Positions 1 to 8,274 are shown, counted from the first letter of the stretch. The stretch: DNA of 37,317 nt from Victivallaceae bacterium (GCA_021647315.1 JAKIUY010000037.1:1-37317); one strand, 5' to 3'. Program-made: numbers and translations. The notes: a model not told the origin generated them from the sequence alone.

Positions 1-47
1 CACTCAATATTACTTATATCGCCTTCTGTAAATTCAATTTTTATCAT
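1..47 (-). CDS. 5' end of an unidentified gene running off the left edge
   Basis: An ATG at 47 on the minus strand is preceded by AGGAAG seven bases upstream, a good ribosome binding site. The readable start is MIKIEFTEGDISNIE and it stays open to the window edge. Fifteen residues are too few to assign a family. The call rests on the start context only. Confidence 0.45.
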   Translation of the reverse strand, partial: MIKIEFTEGDISNIE

Positions 48-213
48 AATACTACTTCCTTATTTTATAAGTAATATAGCATTAATTTAACTAATTAAAA
101 GCTAAGATTTCATCCGTCGCTAGTATAAGTACACAATCAGTCCAGAGTGGAATAATTTTACTGGTGTATCAACAGTAAAAATAATTACCCCAAAACAATA
201 TCACGGGAAAATA

Positions 214-387
214 ATGAAATTCAAACTAAATCTTCAACTGCCAGTGGATTATCCGATGACAAAGCCCGGTGCTCAATGTAAATTGGTTATCAGCGATAAA
301 TATCTGAATAATCAAAATGTTATAGTGGAAAGTAACAATATCATATCAATGGGATTAATGGCAAAAAAACTCACCACAAATTTTTAA
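214..387 (+). CDS. Small unassigned ORF, possibly the tail of a decayed gene
   Basis: A 57-residue frame begins MKFKLNLQLPVDYP and ends LTTNF, with GGGAAA just upstream of the ATG. The same frame is open upstream of the ATG back to a stop at 121-123, and that upstream part also reads like protein (PEWNNFTGVSTVKIITPK). This suggests the C-terminal remnant of a longer gene rather than a true small gene. No family is recognised. Confidence 0.25.
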   Translation: MKFKLNLQLPVDYPMTKPGAQCKLVISDKYLNNQNVIVESNNIISMGLMAKKLTTNF

Positions 388-398
388 CCAATGCTTCT

Positions 399-459
399 AT
401 TCGTCGCCCGGAGGTCGGCTCCCACATTTTAAGGTGGGAGCAGCCTCCCGGCGGCGAAT
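399..459. repeat. Long GC-rich stem-loop, REP-like
   Basis: The arms starting ATTCGTCGCCCGGAGG and ending CCTCCCGGCGGCGAAT pair over about 25 bases around an ATTTTAA loop, with few mismatches. It is much more GC-rich than its surroundings and has no T-tract, so it is not a normal terminator. A partial relative of the left arm lies at 34545-34573. Confidence 0.6.
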
Positions 460-608
460 AAAGGTATCATGCAGGGCTGTTCAATGCTAGATAAATTTGA
501 GGTGTGATTGTAAGAAATTTACAATCAAAATATTAGAGAACTCATAATTTTAGCATTAAACAGCACACAGGGACTTATACCGAGCGACACCAGTTGGAAT
601 AAAACTTA
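460..608. other. Non-coding spacer with a small hairpin
   Basis: No gene is visible. GATTGTAA at 506-513 pairs with TTACAATC at 519-526 around a five-base loop. A stretch at 568-595 (GGGACTTATACCGAGCGACACCAG) weakly resembles 15298-15325, perhaps another degenerate dispersed repeat. Confidence 0.35.
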
Positions 609-1421
609 TTACTGGTTCTCTTTTCCTGAATAGGGGAACGGCAGGAAGCTGACATCTTTTTCACCGCCAGCCATTGTCAGACATTTACCAATGATACTGA
701 CATAACGAAAACTGTCCGATTCCACTGCGACGAGAAAAAGGTTTGCCAAAGCCAATTTAATCAATTTAGCATTTGTCCATGAGGCAAAATTGGTAAATTT
801 ATTCGGTTTGGAAATCTGCCAGCCATCATGCGGAAAAAGCACACTGCCATCAGCATCAAGCAAGGCAAAACGTTCATCACGCTTAATTATTTTCAATTCA
901 ACATTCCATTTAGCGGCAATCTCCGCGGCAATGGCACACAACAGGAAATCAGCCCCGACTTTATCATCAATAACAATTCCGAGACAGAAACAGTCGGCCT
1001 GAAACTCATCTTTTTCAGCAACAATAAATCCATTGCGACGCATAAAATAGGCCAGTTTTTCAATATTTTCCGGCGCATATTTTTCGGTCTGTTTAATCAA
1101 TTCACCCCAGACCTCCATAATCTCCTCTCTGGTATCACTATCATACCATAACAGGTGCGATTCAATCAAACCGTCAAATAGCCCAATACGACCATTTTTC
1201 AATTTTCTGGAGAAATCTGCCCGTTGCTGGCGAAATGAGATAATCGCCTGCAATTGATGTACCCGGCGACGCAGTTGCGGATTTGTATTCTCATGCAAAT
1301 CCCGCAAAGGTTCTTCCAGCGCATCACCATATTTGAGCAGTTCAATCATCACTCGGCAGGCATTACGGTCATGCTCATCATCGAGTAATGAGAGCAAACT
1401 TGTCAGCCGTTCATCCTTCAT
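609..1421 (-). CDS. Hypothetical protein, distantly SirB1/transglutaminase-like
   Basis: A 270-residue soluble protein with no signal peptide or membrane segment. The N-terminal 100 residues are charged and helical. The middle (about 120-205) has the spacing and hydrophobic pattern of the SirB1/Transglut_core2 family: a LAYFMRRNGF segment, a hydrophobic core GIVIDDKVGADFLLCAIAAEIA, then RFALLDADGSVLFPHDGW. The family's usual catalytic Cys and His are not obvious, so the resemblance is weak and the function unknown. Its ATG at 1421 overlaps the stop of the upstream exonuclease gene (ATGA, 4 bases), so the two are very likely translated from one transcript. GGAG lies just upstream of the start. 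Confidence 0.7.
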   Translation of the reverse strand: MKDERLTSLLSLLDDEHDRNACRVMIELLKYGDALEEPLRDLHENTNPQLRRRVHQLQAIISFRQQRADFSRKLKNGRIGLFDGLIESHLLWYDSDTREEIMEVWGELIKQTEKYAPENIEKLAYFMRRNGFIVAEKDEFQADCFCLGIVIDDKVGADFLLCAIAAEIAAKWNVELKIIKRDERFALLDADGSVLFPHDGWQISKPNKFTNFASWTNAKLIKLALANLFLVAVESDSFRYVSIIGKCLTMAGGEKDVSFLPFPYSGKENQ

Positions 1422-2200
1422 GCAGTTTTCTCCGGGAAGCTGCCTTTCAAGGCATCTGAAGCGATCTTTTTAGCATCATCCGGGAAATCTGCCCTGATTA
1501 TCCACTGAAGGAATCCAGGATTATCAACCGCAATATCTTTTAACGCAGTTCCACTATTTTTACCAAAATTAATCACTAACTTATCTCCGGACCATTTAAA
1601 TTTACCTGTTGAATCCAATGCATCAGGATCCCGATTATCACAGTATTCATGCAGCTCATCGAGGTCACGCGGCAATTCAGGATATTTCTCCATCTGCTGC
1701 ATAAATACATCAACTGTCGCCAATGTATCAGCTTCTGCACTGTGGGCGTCATCCAATTCTTTGCCACAGAAAAACTTATAAGCACCAACGAGCGTCCGCG
1801 GAAAGATCTTACAAAAAATACTAAAGGCATCAATACACCTGCGACCATCCATAGAAAAATCGAGCCCGGTCCGTTTAAATTCATTCACCAGTACCGGAAT
1901 ATCAAATTTAAGGATATTGTAACCGCCGAGATCGCACCCTTCCAGGTAGAGGTAAAGATTGCGTGAAACATCTCTGAATGTCGGTTCGTTAGCAACATCA
2001 GCATCTGATATCCCATGTATGGCAGCGGCTTCAGCTGGAATCGGCATCTCCGGGTTAAGTCGTCTCGTCCGGGTCGTCCGACTGCCATCCGGCATTAATT
2101 TTACTACCGAAATTTCCACAATCCGGTCACGGGCAACATTTACGCCAGTTGTTTCCAAGTCAAAAAATACCAGCGGTCGTTCAAGTTTTAAGTCAAACAT
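1418..2200 (-). CDS. DnaQ-like DEDDh 3'-5' exonuclease
   Basis: Residues 10-20 (VFFDLETTGVN) are the ExoI motif with the DxE metal ligands. The AAAIHGISDADV stretch, the ExoII region around GGYNILKFDIPVL, and the ExoIII H/D segment near DDAHSAEADTLAT complete a DEDDh nuclease of the epsilon/RNase T superfamily. After about residue 195 there is an extra C-terminal segment (INFGKNSGTALKDIA..NPGFLQWII) resembling the DUF3820-type tail found on some DnaQ-like exonucleases. At 260 residues it is longer than the minimal domain and has no PHP or polymerase part, so it is probably a stand-alone repair or RNA-processing exonuclease rather than the replicative proofreading subunit. AAGGA precedes the ATG. 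The downstream hypothetical gene overlaps it by 4 bases. Confidence 0.88.
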   Translation of the reverse strand: MFDLKLERPLVFFDLETTGVNVARDRIVEISVVKLMPDGSRTTRTRRLNPEMPIPAEAAAIHGISDADVANEPTFRDVSRNLYLYLEGCDLGGYNILKFDIPVLVNEFKRTGLDFSMDGRRCIDAFSIFCKIFPRTLVGAYKFFCGKELDDAHSAEADTLATVDVFMQQMEKYPELPRDLDELHEYCDNRDPDALDSTGKFKWSGDKLVINFGKNSGTALKDIAVDNPGFLQWIIRADFPDDAKKIASDALKGSFPEKTA

Positions 2201-2207
2201 ATATTAA

Positions 2208-2421
2208 GTTCCTTTTATTAAATTATTTCATTTTTATAAAACTAGCTTTCCTGTAATTAAATTCAAGTCTGTCAATGATAAGAAACAAATTTTATTTTTA
2301 TTTTATTGATTTAGTCGCATAGTGAGGTAGATTACAATTTTGAGAGTTAACGTGGCGACAAAAGCCGTTGCTCTCGTCGAAAATATAAGCTTAATATTAA
2401 CATAAACAAGGAATCAGCATT
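2208..2421. promoter_or_regulatory. Divergent intergenic region, presumed promoters both ways
   Basis: This AT-rich 214-base gap separates the leftward exonuclease operon from the rightward Gfo/Idh/MocA gene, so both promoters should lie here. I cannot pick a convincing -35/-10 pair. AAGGA at about 2409 serves as the ribosome binding site for the rightward gene. Confidence 0.3.
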
Positions 2422-3306
2422 ATGTTTAAGTTAGCGGTTATCGGTCTTGACACCAGTCATTCAATTAAATTCACTGAACTTATTCAGGGACCGGACAAAA
2501 AAGTCAACCAGTTGCAGGTTATAAATTGCATGCGTTTCCCGACTCCATTCCAGACCGAACCTGACCAAGACGGACGCCAGCAAACATTGGAAGATCTCGG
2601 GGTAAAAGTTACCCGTGATTTTAACGAAGCAGTTGAAGGAGTTGACGGCATTCTGCTGGAAATCAATGATCCACAGTTCCATCTTGAATATTTCGAGAAA
2701 ATTGCCCCGCTTGGCCTGCCAGTTTTTATTGATAAACCACTGGCGGATAATTTGGCAAACGGCAAAACCATCTGTGATCTGGCCCAAAAACATAATATCA
2801 AAGTATGGTCGGCATCATCACTGCGCTTCACCCCGGAAATATGCAATTGTGTCAAGGAAATCGGTACAGCCGACTTCGCTAATGTTTACGGCCCACTGGG
2901 CAAAGCGGCCAGCGGCAGTTCACTGGTATGGTACGGCGTACACACCTTTGAAATGCTAATAACCATCATGGGATCTGGGGCAAAAACGATTACAGCCCGT
3001 GAAGATGCCGGCGGCATTACTGCAATTGTCAATTACGATGAACATCGGCGCGGCGTTGTGGAATGCAACAGCAATGCCTATTATTACGGTGGCCGTGGAC
3101 AGAATAAAGATGACGTAAACAGTTTTACCGTCAACTTCGCCAATGCCGGGGAGCTTTACAGCAATCTGATTCTGGCACTGGAAAGATTCTTTATCGATGG
3201 AGTTATTTCGGTTGCATTAAGTGAAACGCTGGAAATCCAGGCAATGATGGAGGCAACAGAAAAATCGCTGACCAGCGGCAAAACTGAGCCAGTTAAAGTT
3301 GACTAA
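2422..3306 (+). CDS. Gfo/Idh/MocA family NAD(P)-dependent oxidoreductase
   Basis: A 294-residue protein. The N-terminus (MFKLAVIGLDTSHSIKF) is a Rossmann start with a degenerate dinucleotide loop. FIDKPLADN at about residues 109-117 is the family's EKP-type motif, with D in place of E. The C-terminal half has the alpha/beta substrate-binding part including WYGVHTFEMLITIMG, whose His is at the position of the family's catalytic His. It probably oxidises or epimerises a sugar or cyclitol, but the substrate cannot be read. It stands alone and is convergent with the next gene. The degenerate glycine loop (GLDTSHS) is unusual but seen in PVC members of the family. Confidence 0.82.
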   Translation: MFKLAVIGLDTSHSIKFTELIQGPDKKVNQLQVINCMRFPTPFQTEPDQDGRQQTLEDLGVKVTRDFNEAVEGVDGILLEINDPQFHLEYFEKIAPLGLPVFIDKPLADNLANGKTICDLAQKHNIKVWSASSLRFTPEICNCVKEIGTADFANVYGPLGKAASGSSLVWYGVHTFEMLITIMGSGAKTITAREDAGGITAIVNYDEHRRGVVECNSNAYYYGGRGQNKDDVNSFTVNFANAGELYSNLILALERFFIDGVISVALSETLEIQAMMEATEKSLTSGKTEPVKVD

Positions 3307-3361
3307 AACCTGAGGCAATTTTAAAACTCTCCACGGCAGATTTTTAATTTTGAACAGCATC

Positions 3362-3420
3362 TTTTGATTTTGAGCTCATTCACATACCTACAGGTATGCT
3401 CAATCGCTAAAAAATCAAAA
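3362..3420. repeat. Nested palindrome, REP-like
   Basis: The outer arms TTTTGATTTT (3362-3371) and AAAATCAAAA (3411-3420) are perfect complements. Inside them is a second palindrome, CATACCTACAGGTATG, flanked by GAG and CTC. Just downstream, GTGCTCGCGTTGGACTTT at 3448-3465 recurs inverted at 28854-28871 with one mismatch, so the spacer carries dispersed-repeat DNA. Confidence 0.6.
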
Positions 3421-3483
3421 TCTACTCGCCCAAAACGTTAAAAAATCGTGCTCGCGTTGGACTTTCAAAATCACCTCACCTAT

Positions 3484-3519
3484 AATTAATTTTGCGGAAT
3501 TTATGCCGCAAAATTAATT
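3484..3519. terminator. Bidirectional terminator-like hairpin between convergent genes
   Basis: AATTAATTTTGCGG at 3484-3497 is perfectly complementary to CCGCAAAATTAATT at 3506-3519 (14 pairs, 8-base loop). It sits between the convergent oxidoreductase and exported-protein genes and touches the stop codon of the latter. The A/T-rich outer stem gives T-rich sequence on both strands, as in bidirectional terminators. Confidence 0.65.
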
Positions 3520-4325
3520 CAGTCGTACAGCAGGTGATATTTTTTCTTTGTTGCAACAATTTCTTCTTCGGTAGCGACCAATACTTTCTTTTTAGTGGTT
3601 TCACTTCTGAATGACAGATATATCCGTTGTGGTTCACCTTCCTCTTCCTCAAAAATAGCAGTAGCAGGTTTCACTACACCATCATTATCACTGTCTTCGT
3701 CAAAGTCATCTTCTAAATCATCATTGCTCTTCCGTTTGCTATTGTTCGCAGCAGTACTGTTCGCAGTTTTCTCTTTGGGCATATATATAGGCTCAAACTT
3801 TGTTTCCCCTTTCTCACGATCAATCTGTGCTTTCTTAACCGAGACAAGTTGAAGTTGCAGGTAATGAAGTTTCTGTAAAGCCTTGGGCAATTTATCAATA
3901 TCAGCCTGCTTGCTATCCTTAGTTACAACCAGTACATAGTCAACGAAAAAATATTTATTGAGGAATTTTTTCCGATACTTCTTAGTGTCAAATAATTTCT
4001 GCCGTTTGGCATCCGGCGAAAAAGAGATTACTACCACACTTTTTGTATAATAATCTACTCCACCTGTTCCTTCCGCCTTGATAAATTTATTTCCACTGCA
4101 TTTGGGACAAGTTTCAGGTGCACTGTCATTATCCTCACCAAACTCAACTCTTTCAAGATCTTTTTTAACCACTGTACCACGTCCACTGCAACGATCACAC
4201 AACCGGTTCATTTCAGTGATAGAATACTCTATTTTAAGTTTTTCAAGCGGTTTGCTCCAACCGGTATGAGCCGAAAAAAGCATAAGTCCCACTGTTGCTA
4301 AAAGAGCAATATTAATCTGTTTCAT
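3519..4325 (-). CDS. Exported protein with two DnaJ-type CxxCxG motifs
   Basis: A signal peptide is visible at residues 1-24 (MKQINIALLATVGLMLFSAHTGWS). CDRCSGRG (C43, C46) and CPKCSGNK (C73, C76) form one likely zinc site, equivalent to half of the four-repeat DnaJ cysteine-rich domain. The rest is lysine-rich and ends with a strongly acidic linker near residues 200-216 (DDLEDDFDEDSDNDG). No J domain is present. It could be a periplasmic zinc-stabilised protein, but no function can be assigned. The start has GAGAGG seven or so bases upstream. It lies downstream of gatB in the same direction, separated by the twin hairpins at 4340-4390. Confidence 0.75.
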   Translation of the reverse strand: MKQINIALLATVGLMLFSAHTGWSKPLEKLKIEYSITEMNRLCDRCSGRGTVVKKDLERVEFGEDNDSAPETCPKCSGNKFIKAEGTGGVDYYTKSVVVISFSPDAKRQKLFDTKKYRKKFLNKYFFVDYVLVVTKDSKQADIDKLPKALQKLHYLQLQLVSVKKAQIDREKGETKFEPIYMPKEKTANSTAANNSKRKSNDDLEDDFDEDSDNDGVVKPATAIFEEEEGEPQRIYLSFRSETTKKKVLVATEEEIVATKKKYHLLYD

Positions 4326-4339
4326 TATAACCTCTCATT

Positions 4340-4390
4340 GTTATACCCGTCCGGGTAGTTTTTTTGTTATACCCGTTCGGGTAATTTTTT
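4340..4390 (+). repeat. Tandem pair of hairpin-plus-T-tract units
   Basis: The 25-26-base unit GTTATACCCGTYCGGGTA followed by a T-run occurs twice in tandem (4340-4365 and 4366-4390). Each has a 5-6 bp ACCCG/CGGGT stem and then 6-7 Ts on the plus strand, so each looks like a small plus-strand terminator. Yet both flanking genes run on the minus strand. They may stop antisense transcription or be a duplicated repeat rather than a gatB terminator. Confidence 0.55.
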
Positions 4391-4394
4391 ATAG

Positions 4395-5834
4395 TTAAAG
4401 TTTATTTTTAAGTAATTCAGTAACCATCTGTGGGTTGGCTTTGCCACGACTCAGTTTCATCACCTGTCCGACAAAGTATTGCAATACCTTCACATTACCC
4501 GCCTTAAACTGTTCAACCTGCGTCGGATTGTCAGCAATCGCCTGATCAACAAACGCTTCAATAGCTGATGAATCAGACACCTGAACCAAACCTTTTTTCT
4601 TAACGACACTTTTTGCGTCATTGCCGGTTTTGAACATCTCGGCAAAAACCGTTTTAGCTATTTTGCCGCTGATAGTTTTATTTTCAATCAGCTGAATCAT
4701 TTCGGCCAACTGCTCCGCCTTGATTTTGCACTCATCAACCGCAATACCGGCATCTGAAAGTTCACGTAACAGTTCAGATATGATCCAGTTGGCCAATAGT
4801 TTAGGTGTTTTGACCAAGCTAGCACCGCGATCAAAATAATCGCTTACAGCTTTATCATGAGTCAAAACGTCCGCATCATAGGGAGTTAAATCATATTCAG
4901 CGACAAACCGTTGCCGTCTAGCTTCCGGCAATTCAGAAAGTCCAGCTCGCAACGCCTCAATCTCTTCAAGCGTAAAAGTTACCGGCATCAGATCAGGTTC
5001 AGGGAAATAACGGTAATCATGGGCATCTTCTTTAGTACGCATCAGGTAAGACTCACCACGATCATCATTCCAGCCCCGTGTCTCCTGTTGCAGTTTAACG
5101 CCTTCAGATACCAGTTCCGTCTGCCGTTCAATTTCATAGGCAATCGAACGATGAATAGCTCTGAGACTATTAAGGTTTTTCATCTCAATCTTTGTCCCGA
5201 ATTTCTGCTGACCAACCGGCCGAACTGAAACATTAACATCGCACCGCATCTGACCTTTTTCCATATCACAATTACTGATGCCGGCATACTGCATAATCTG
5301 TTTAAGGCCGGTAAGATAAGCATAAGCCTCATCCGGGGTCCGCATATCAGGTTCACTGACAGTTTCCATCAGCGGCACGCCGGCACGGTTGTAATCAACC
5401 CCGCTGCAAGTACCGAAATGGGTCAGTTTCGCCACATCTTCTTCCAAATGAATTCGAGTTATACCGATATAACGTTCTTCCAGTTCTTCACCGGAAAAAC
5501 CTTTCCCGGAAATTTTAAGTCTGCCATGCTCACAGAACGGCAGATCATACTGGGAAATCTGGTAATTTTTCGGCATATCAGGATAAAAATAGCTCTTGCG
5601 ATCAAATTTGCTGTAGGCCGCAATCTCACATTCAGTGGCCAACCCGGCAATTACAGTCTGACGAATTGCTTTTTGATTAGGCACCGGCAATACCCCGGGG
5701 TAGCCCATGCACACCGGACAGACCAGCGTATTAGGCTCCTGACCATATTTATTGGCACAGGAGCAGAACATTTTGCTCGCACTGTTTACCTGGACATGAA
5801 CCTCAAGTCCAATTACCGCTTCATATTCACTCAT
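4395..5834 (-). CDS. gatB: Aspartyl/glutamyl-tRNA(Asn/Gln) amidotransferase subunit B
   Basis: This is the GatB subunit of GatCAB, which converts misacylated Glu-tRNA(Gln) and/or Asp-tRNA(Asn) to the cognate amide forms in the cytoplasm. Hallmarks are YEAVIGLEVHVQ at the N-terminus, the CPVCMGYPGVLPVPN segment, YFYPDMPKNYQISQYD, GTKIEMKNLNS, and DYRYFPEPDLMPV. The C-terminal YqeY/GatB tail domain (GKIAKTVFAEMF to the end) binds tRNA. At 479 residues it is full length. The gatA and gatC genes are not in this window. The promoter region carries a dispersed repeat starting 24 bases upstream of the ATG. Confidence 0.97.
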   Translation of the reverse strand: MSEYEAVIGLEVHVQVNSASKMFCSCANKYGQEPNTLVCPVCMGYPGVLPVPNQKAIRQTVIAGLATECEIAAYSKFDRKSYFYPDMPKNYQISQYDLPFCEHGRLKISGKGFSGEELEERYIGITRIHLEEDVAKLTHFGTCSGVDYNRAGVPLMETVSEPDMRTPDEAYAYLTGLKQIMQYAGISNCDMEKGQMRCDVNVSVRPVGQQKFGTKIEMKNLNSLRAIHRSIAYEIERQTELVSEGVKLQQETRGWNDDRGESYLMRTKEDAHDYRYFPEPDLMPVTFTLEEIEALRAGLSELPEARRQRFVAEYDLTPYDADVLTHDKAVSDYFDRGASLVKTPKLLANWIISELLRELSDAGIAVDECKIKAEQLAEMIQLIENKTISGKIAKTVFAEMFKTGNDAKSVVKKKGLVQVSDSSAIEAFVDQAIADNPTQVEQFKAGNVKVLQYFVGQVMKLSRGKANPQMVTELLKNKL

Positions 5835-5857
5835 ATATTATACTCTAGTTTAGTTTC

Positions 5858-5948
5858 AATACCGTTTTGCGATCTAAAAGCTATTAAAGAGCTGCGTAGT
5901 TGAACTTAAACAGGCACTGTAAACTAGCTAAAAGAATACACTTATGTA
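5858..5948 (+). repeat. Dispersed repeat family R1, copy A
   Basis: A segment starting AATACCGTTTTGCG, about 90 bases long, is repeated in the same orientation at 27654-27744 with roughly ten differences, and partly at 12527-12594. It lies directly upstream of the gatB start, so its outer end may influence gatB expression. No reading frame is conserved in it. Confidence 0.8.
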
Positions 5949-6020
5949 TAAATCTTAAATTATAACTGAATAATTTACATCATATGAGCGAATAATCCAA
6001 TGATTTTCTTAAAATGCCGA

Positions 6021-7163
6021 TTAGATTTTTTCTATCTCATCAATCATTATCTCATAATTCTTCATCGCTAATGCCGGAAGTTTCCTGCCGTACGGTGAAG
6101 AGGATGGCATCAGCACAAAGCCCCGGCCTTCTCCAGCCGTGCCTTCGTCAATTGCCTGACGAACTTTCGACCGGAACTTTTCCGGTTCCATATTTTCAAT
6201 CCAACATGCCTCGAGATTACCGAATAACACCATATCTTTACCATAATTCCCTCTGACATAGCTCAATTCAACATCACCCTGCGGTGGTGGTTCAATCGGA
6301 TCCAAACCCACACAACCAGTGCCGGCTATATATCCCAGAATATCTTTAAGGTTACCATGAGAATGAAGTCTGGCATAGCCACCATGTTTATGAATAATAT
6401 CCACCATAGTAGCACAATAATCAGCCGCATATTCCTTAAACAAGCGGGGTGGCAAATAAGGTGGACTGGCATATTCAGGTCCAAAAATTCGCCACAAGCT
6501 CCCCGGCAATGCCGTCGCCACCTGCTCCGTTTTCCAAAAAATATACCTCGCCGCTTTATCCAATGCCTGCTTGAACAGTTCCGGTTCAGTCAACGCAACA
6601 ATAGTATACTCCTCCATGTCCATCATTGCCGCCACCATACAAAGTGGATCCGGCGTATCAAGCACCACCACACCCCGATTCCCGACCAAATCATCACGCC
6701 GCATAACTTCGGCAACATCAACTTCACCATGCGCAGTAAATTCCGGCAAATCTATCCATGACTGCAAATCATCGCTATTCTTTATCAGATGTTCAGGTGT
6801 CCATAAGGTGTCAATATCCCGCTCTCTAAAACAGGTCTGGGTCAAAACTCTATTCCCCGCAGCTAACGTGGTATGTTCCCGCTTCCCTTCAGCAGTCACT
6901 GTCGTCGTTGTTTTGATATATTCATCAGGAACAGCATTTACCGCTCGCCCATTATTACGAATAGACACTCCGGTCAATACCATCAAGTCAGTCTTTTCGC
7001 GCGCCAACTGCAACAGCGGCAACCAGGACGGATCACTGAAAATATTAAACTCACCCGGATCATGTCCATCCTGTCTGATACCGTCAATCTCATAAAAGCT
7101 TACCGCCGGACGATCAACTGCCCGCCCTGCAAATGTATTCATCAATCGCTCTCTTCTAGTCAT
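6021..7163 (-). CDS. Uroporphyrinogen decarboxylase (URO-D) family protein, methyltransferase-like
   Basis: A protein of about 380 residues with the URO-D fold: TRRERLMNTFAGRAVDRPAVSFYE at the start, the ARLHSHGNLKDIL strand, and GCVGLDPIEPPPQGDV followed by GNLEACWIENM near the C-terminus. Family members include true HemE and corrinoid-dependent methyltransferases such as MtaA/CmuA types. This one lacks the HemE N-terminal signature and is more like the expanded URO-D-like proteins of carbohydrate-degrading PVC bacteria. I start it at the ATG at 7163, because AAGGAG lies six bases upstream of it; a GTG at 7166 sits immediately before. It is divergent from an AraC regulator, which probably controls it. 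Confidence 0.8.
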   Translation of the reverse strand: MTRRERLMNTFAGRAVDRPAVSFYEIDGIRQDGHDPGEFNIFSDPSWLPLLQLAREKTDLMVLTGVSIRNNGRAVNAVPDEYIKTTTTVTAEGKREHTTLAAGNRVLTQTCFRERDIDTLWTPEHLIKNSDDLQSWIDLPEFTAHGEVDVAEVMRRDDLVGNRGVVVLDTPDPLCMVAAMMDMEEYTIVALTEPELFKQALDKAARYIFWKTEQVATALPGSLWRIFGPEYASPPYLPPRLFKEYAADYCATMVDIIHKHGGYARLHSHGNLKDILGYIAGTGCVGLDPIEPPPQGDVELSYVRGNYGKDMVLFGNLEACWIENMEPEKFRSKVRQAIDEGTAGEGRGFVLMPSSSPYGRKLPALAMKNYEIMIDEIEKI

Positions 7164-7279
7164 CACAATCTCCTTATATGTTTAGTAAATATTATCAATT
7201 AAAAAATTAATCATAACATATTATACTATATAATATTCATTTTGTCTTTAGCATTAATTAGCAATAGTTTCGCAATTAT

Positions 7280-7309
7280 CGTCAAAAAAACTTGACATAA
7301 CCGTCAAAA
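7280..7309. promoter_or_regulatory. Candidate AraC operator: repeated CGTCAAAA half-sites
   Basis: CGTCAAAA occurs at about 7280-7287 and 7302-7309, 22 bases (two helical turns) apart on the same strand. GTCAA/TTGAC also form a small inverted pair overlapping the -35 box. Direct half-sites two turns apart next to a -35 element are typical of AraC-family operators; assignment to the adjacent regulator is inference. Confidence 0.45.
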
Positions 7310-7320
7310 GCGAATATTAT
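7292..7320 (+). promoter_or_regulatory. Sigma70-type promoter for the AraC-family gene
   Basis: TTGACA at 7292-7297 and TATTAT at 7315-7320 are separated by exactly 17 bases. The expected transcription start is near 7327, which makes the upstream GTG at 7327 unlikely as a translation start and favours the ATG at 7339. Confidence 0.7.
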
Positions 7321-7338
7321 ACACTGGTGATAAAAATT

Positions 7339-8139
7339 ATGCAGAAGAAAACCGACCATAACATTACTGAACAGCAAGGCATACCGTGCCCAATTGAACG
7401 TATCGGCGGGATCTGGCGTTTTGAACGAAACGCTGGCACAGCTCCGCCGGCCCGATCAACGCCCGGTCATTTAATGCATTTTATCCAGAGCGGACAGGTG
7501 AAGTTAAATGTCGGCAATCGACATTATACCGCCGATCCGGGCTCCATCATCTATTACTACGAATCTGAAATAGTCAAAAGCCATTTTATAACCGATACCC
7601 TATTCTATTCCGTAGCCTTTTTATCTCACCAATTCGCCCCGTTACCACTGGATAATCGTCTTTTAACCGCCAACAAAATTACAATACAACTGGTTGAACA
7701 GCTATATACTGCGTACCAATCAGTCGAAAATCCACACAACTCCTGGCGTTGCTTTGAACTGCTATTGAAATTAGTAGATGAAATCCAATGCCTCCCCCAG
7801 CTCACAACAAAAAAAGAGCAAAAAAAAGCTGTTATATGGCACAAAATAGAAGCATGGCTAAAACAGGCAAATATTCATCGCCCTACCCTTGAAGAGATAT
7901 GTGATAAATTCAACCTCAGCCGTTCAACCGTCATCCGTGCCTGCCGCACCGCAACTGGCACTACCCCCATGCGTCATCTGCAACAGATCAGAATGAATGA
8001 AGCCAAAGCCCTCTTGACTTTTTCCGGCTTGAATGTTTCAACTACCGCTACCTATCTCAATTACCCAAGAATTCACGAATTTTCACGGGAATTCTCAAAA
8101 TATTTCGGTTACCCGCCAACAGCCATGACTCAACACTGA
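7339..8139 (+). CDS. AraC-family transcriptional regulator
   Basis: About 266 residues. The N-terminal half is cupin-like (HLMHFIQSGQVKLNVGNRHYTADPGSIIYYYESE), a likely sugar-binding pocket. The C-terminal 100 residues hold the two helix-turn-helix units: ICDKFNLSRSTVIRACRTATGTTPMRHLQQIRMNEAKALL, then VSTTATYLNYPRIHEFSREFSKYFGYPP. I choose the ATG at 7339 because GGTGA precedes it by eight bases and the promoter start site would be at about 7327. It is divergent from the URO-D gene, with putative half-sites in the shared spacer. Confidence 0.92.
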   Translation: MQKKTDHNITEQQGIPCPIERIGGIWRFERNAGTAPPARSTPGHLMHFIQSGQVKLNVGNRHYTADPGSIIYYYESEIVKSHFITDTLFYSVAFLSHQFAPLPLDNRLLTANKITIQLVEQLYTAYQSVENPHNSWRCFELLLKLVDEIQCLPQLTTKKEQKKAVIWHKIEAWLKQANIHRPTLEEICDKFNLSRSTVIRACRTATGTTPMRHLQQIRMNEAKALLTFSGLNVSTTATYLNYPRIHEFSREFSKYFGYPPTAMTQH

Positions 8140-8274
8140 ATCCTACTTATATAACTCTTTTACTTTAACCTAAATAGAGTCGTGCGAAATGCTGTTTTGA
8201 AATTGCCTCTATATTTTAAAATAAATTTTTGACCATAACACAGTTCCATATTAAAACTTTACCCTTTATAGTTT

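Noticed and set aside
5418..5903. 161-residue frame on the plus strand opposite gatB
   Set aside because: It is the complement of a strongly conserved gene, with no protein-like motif of its own.
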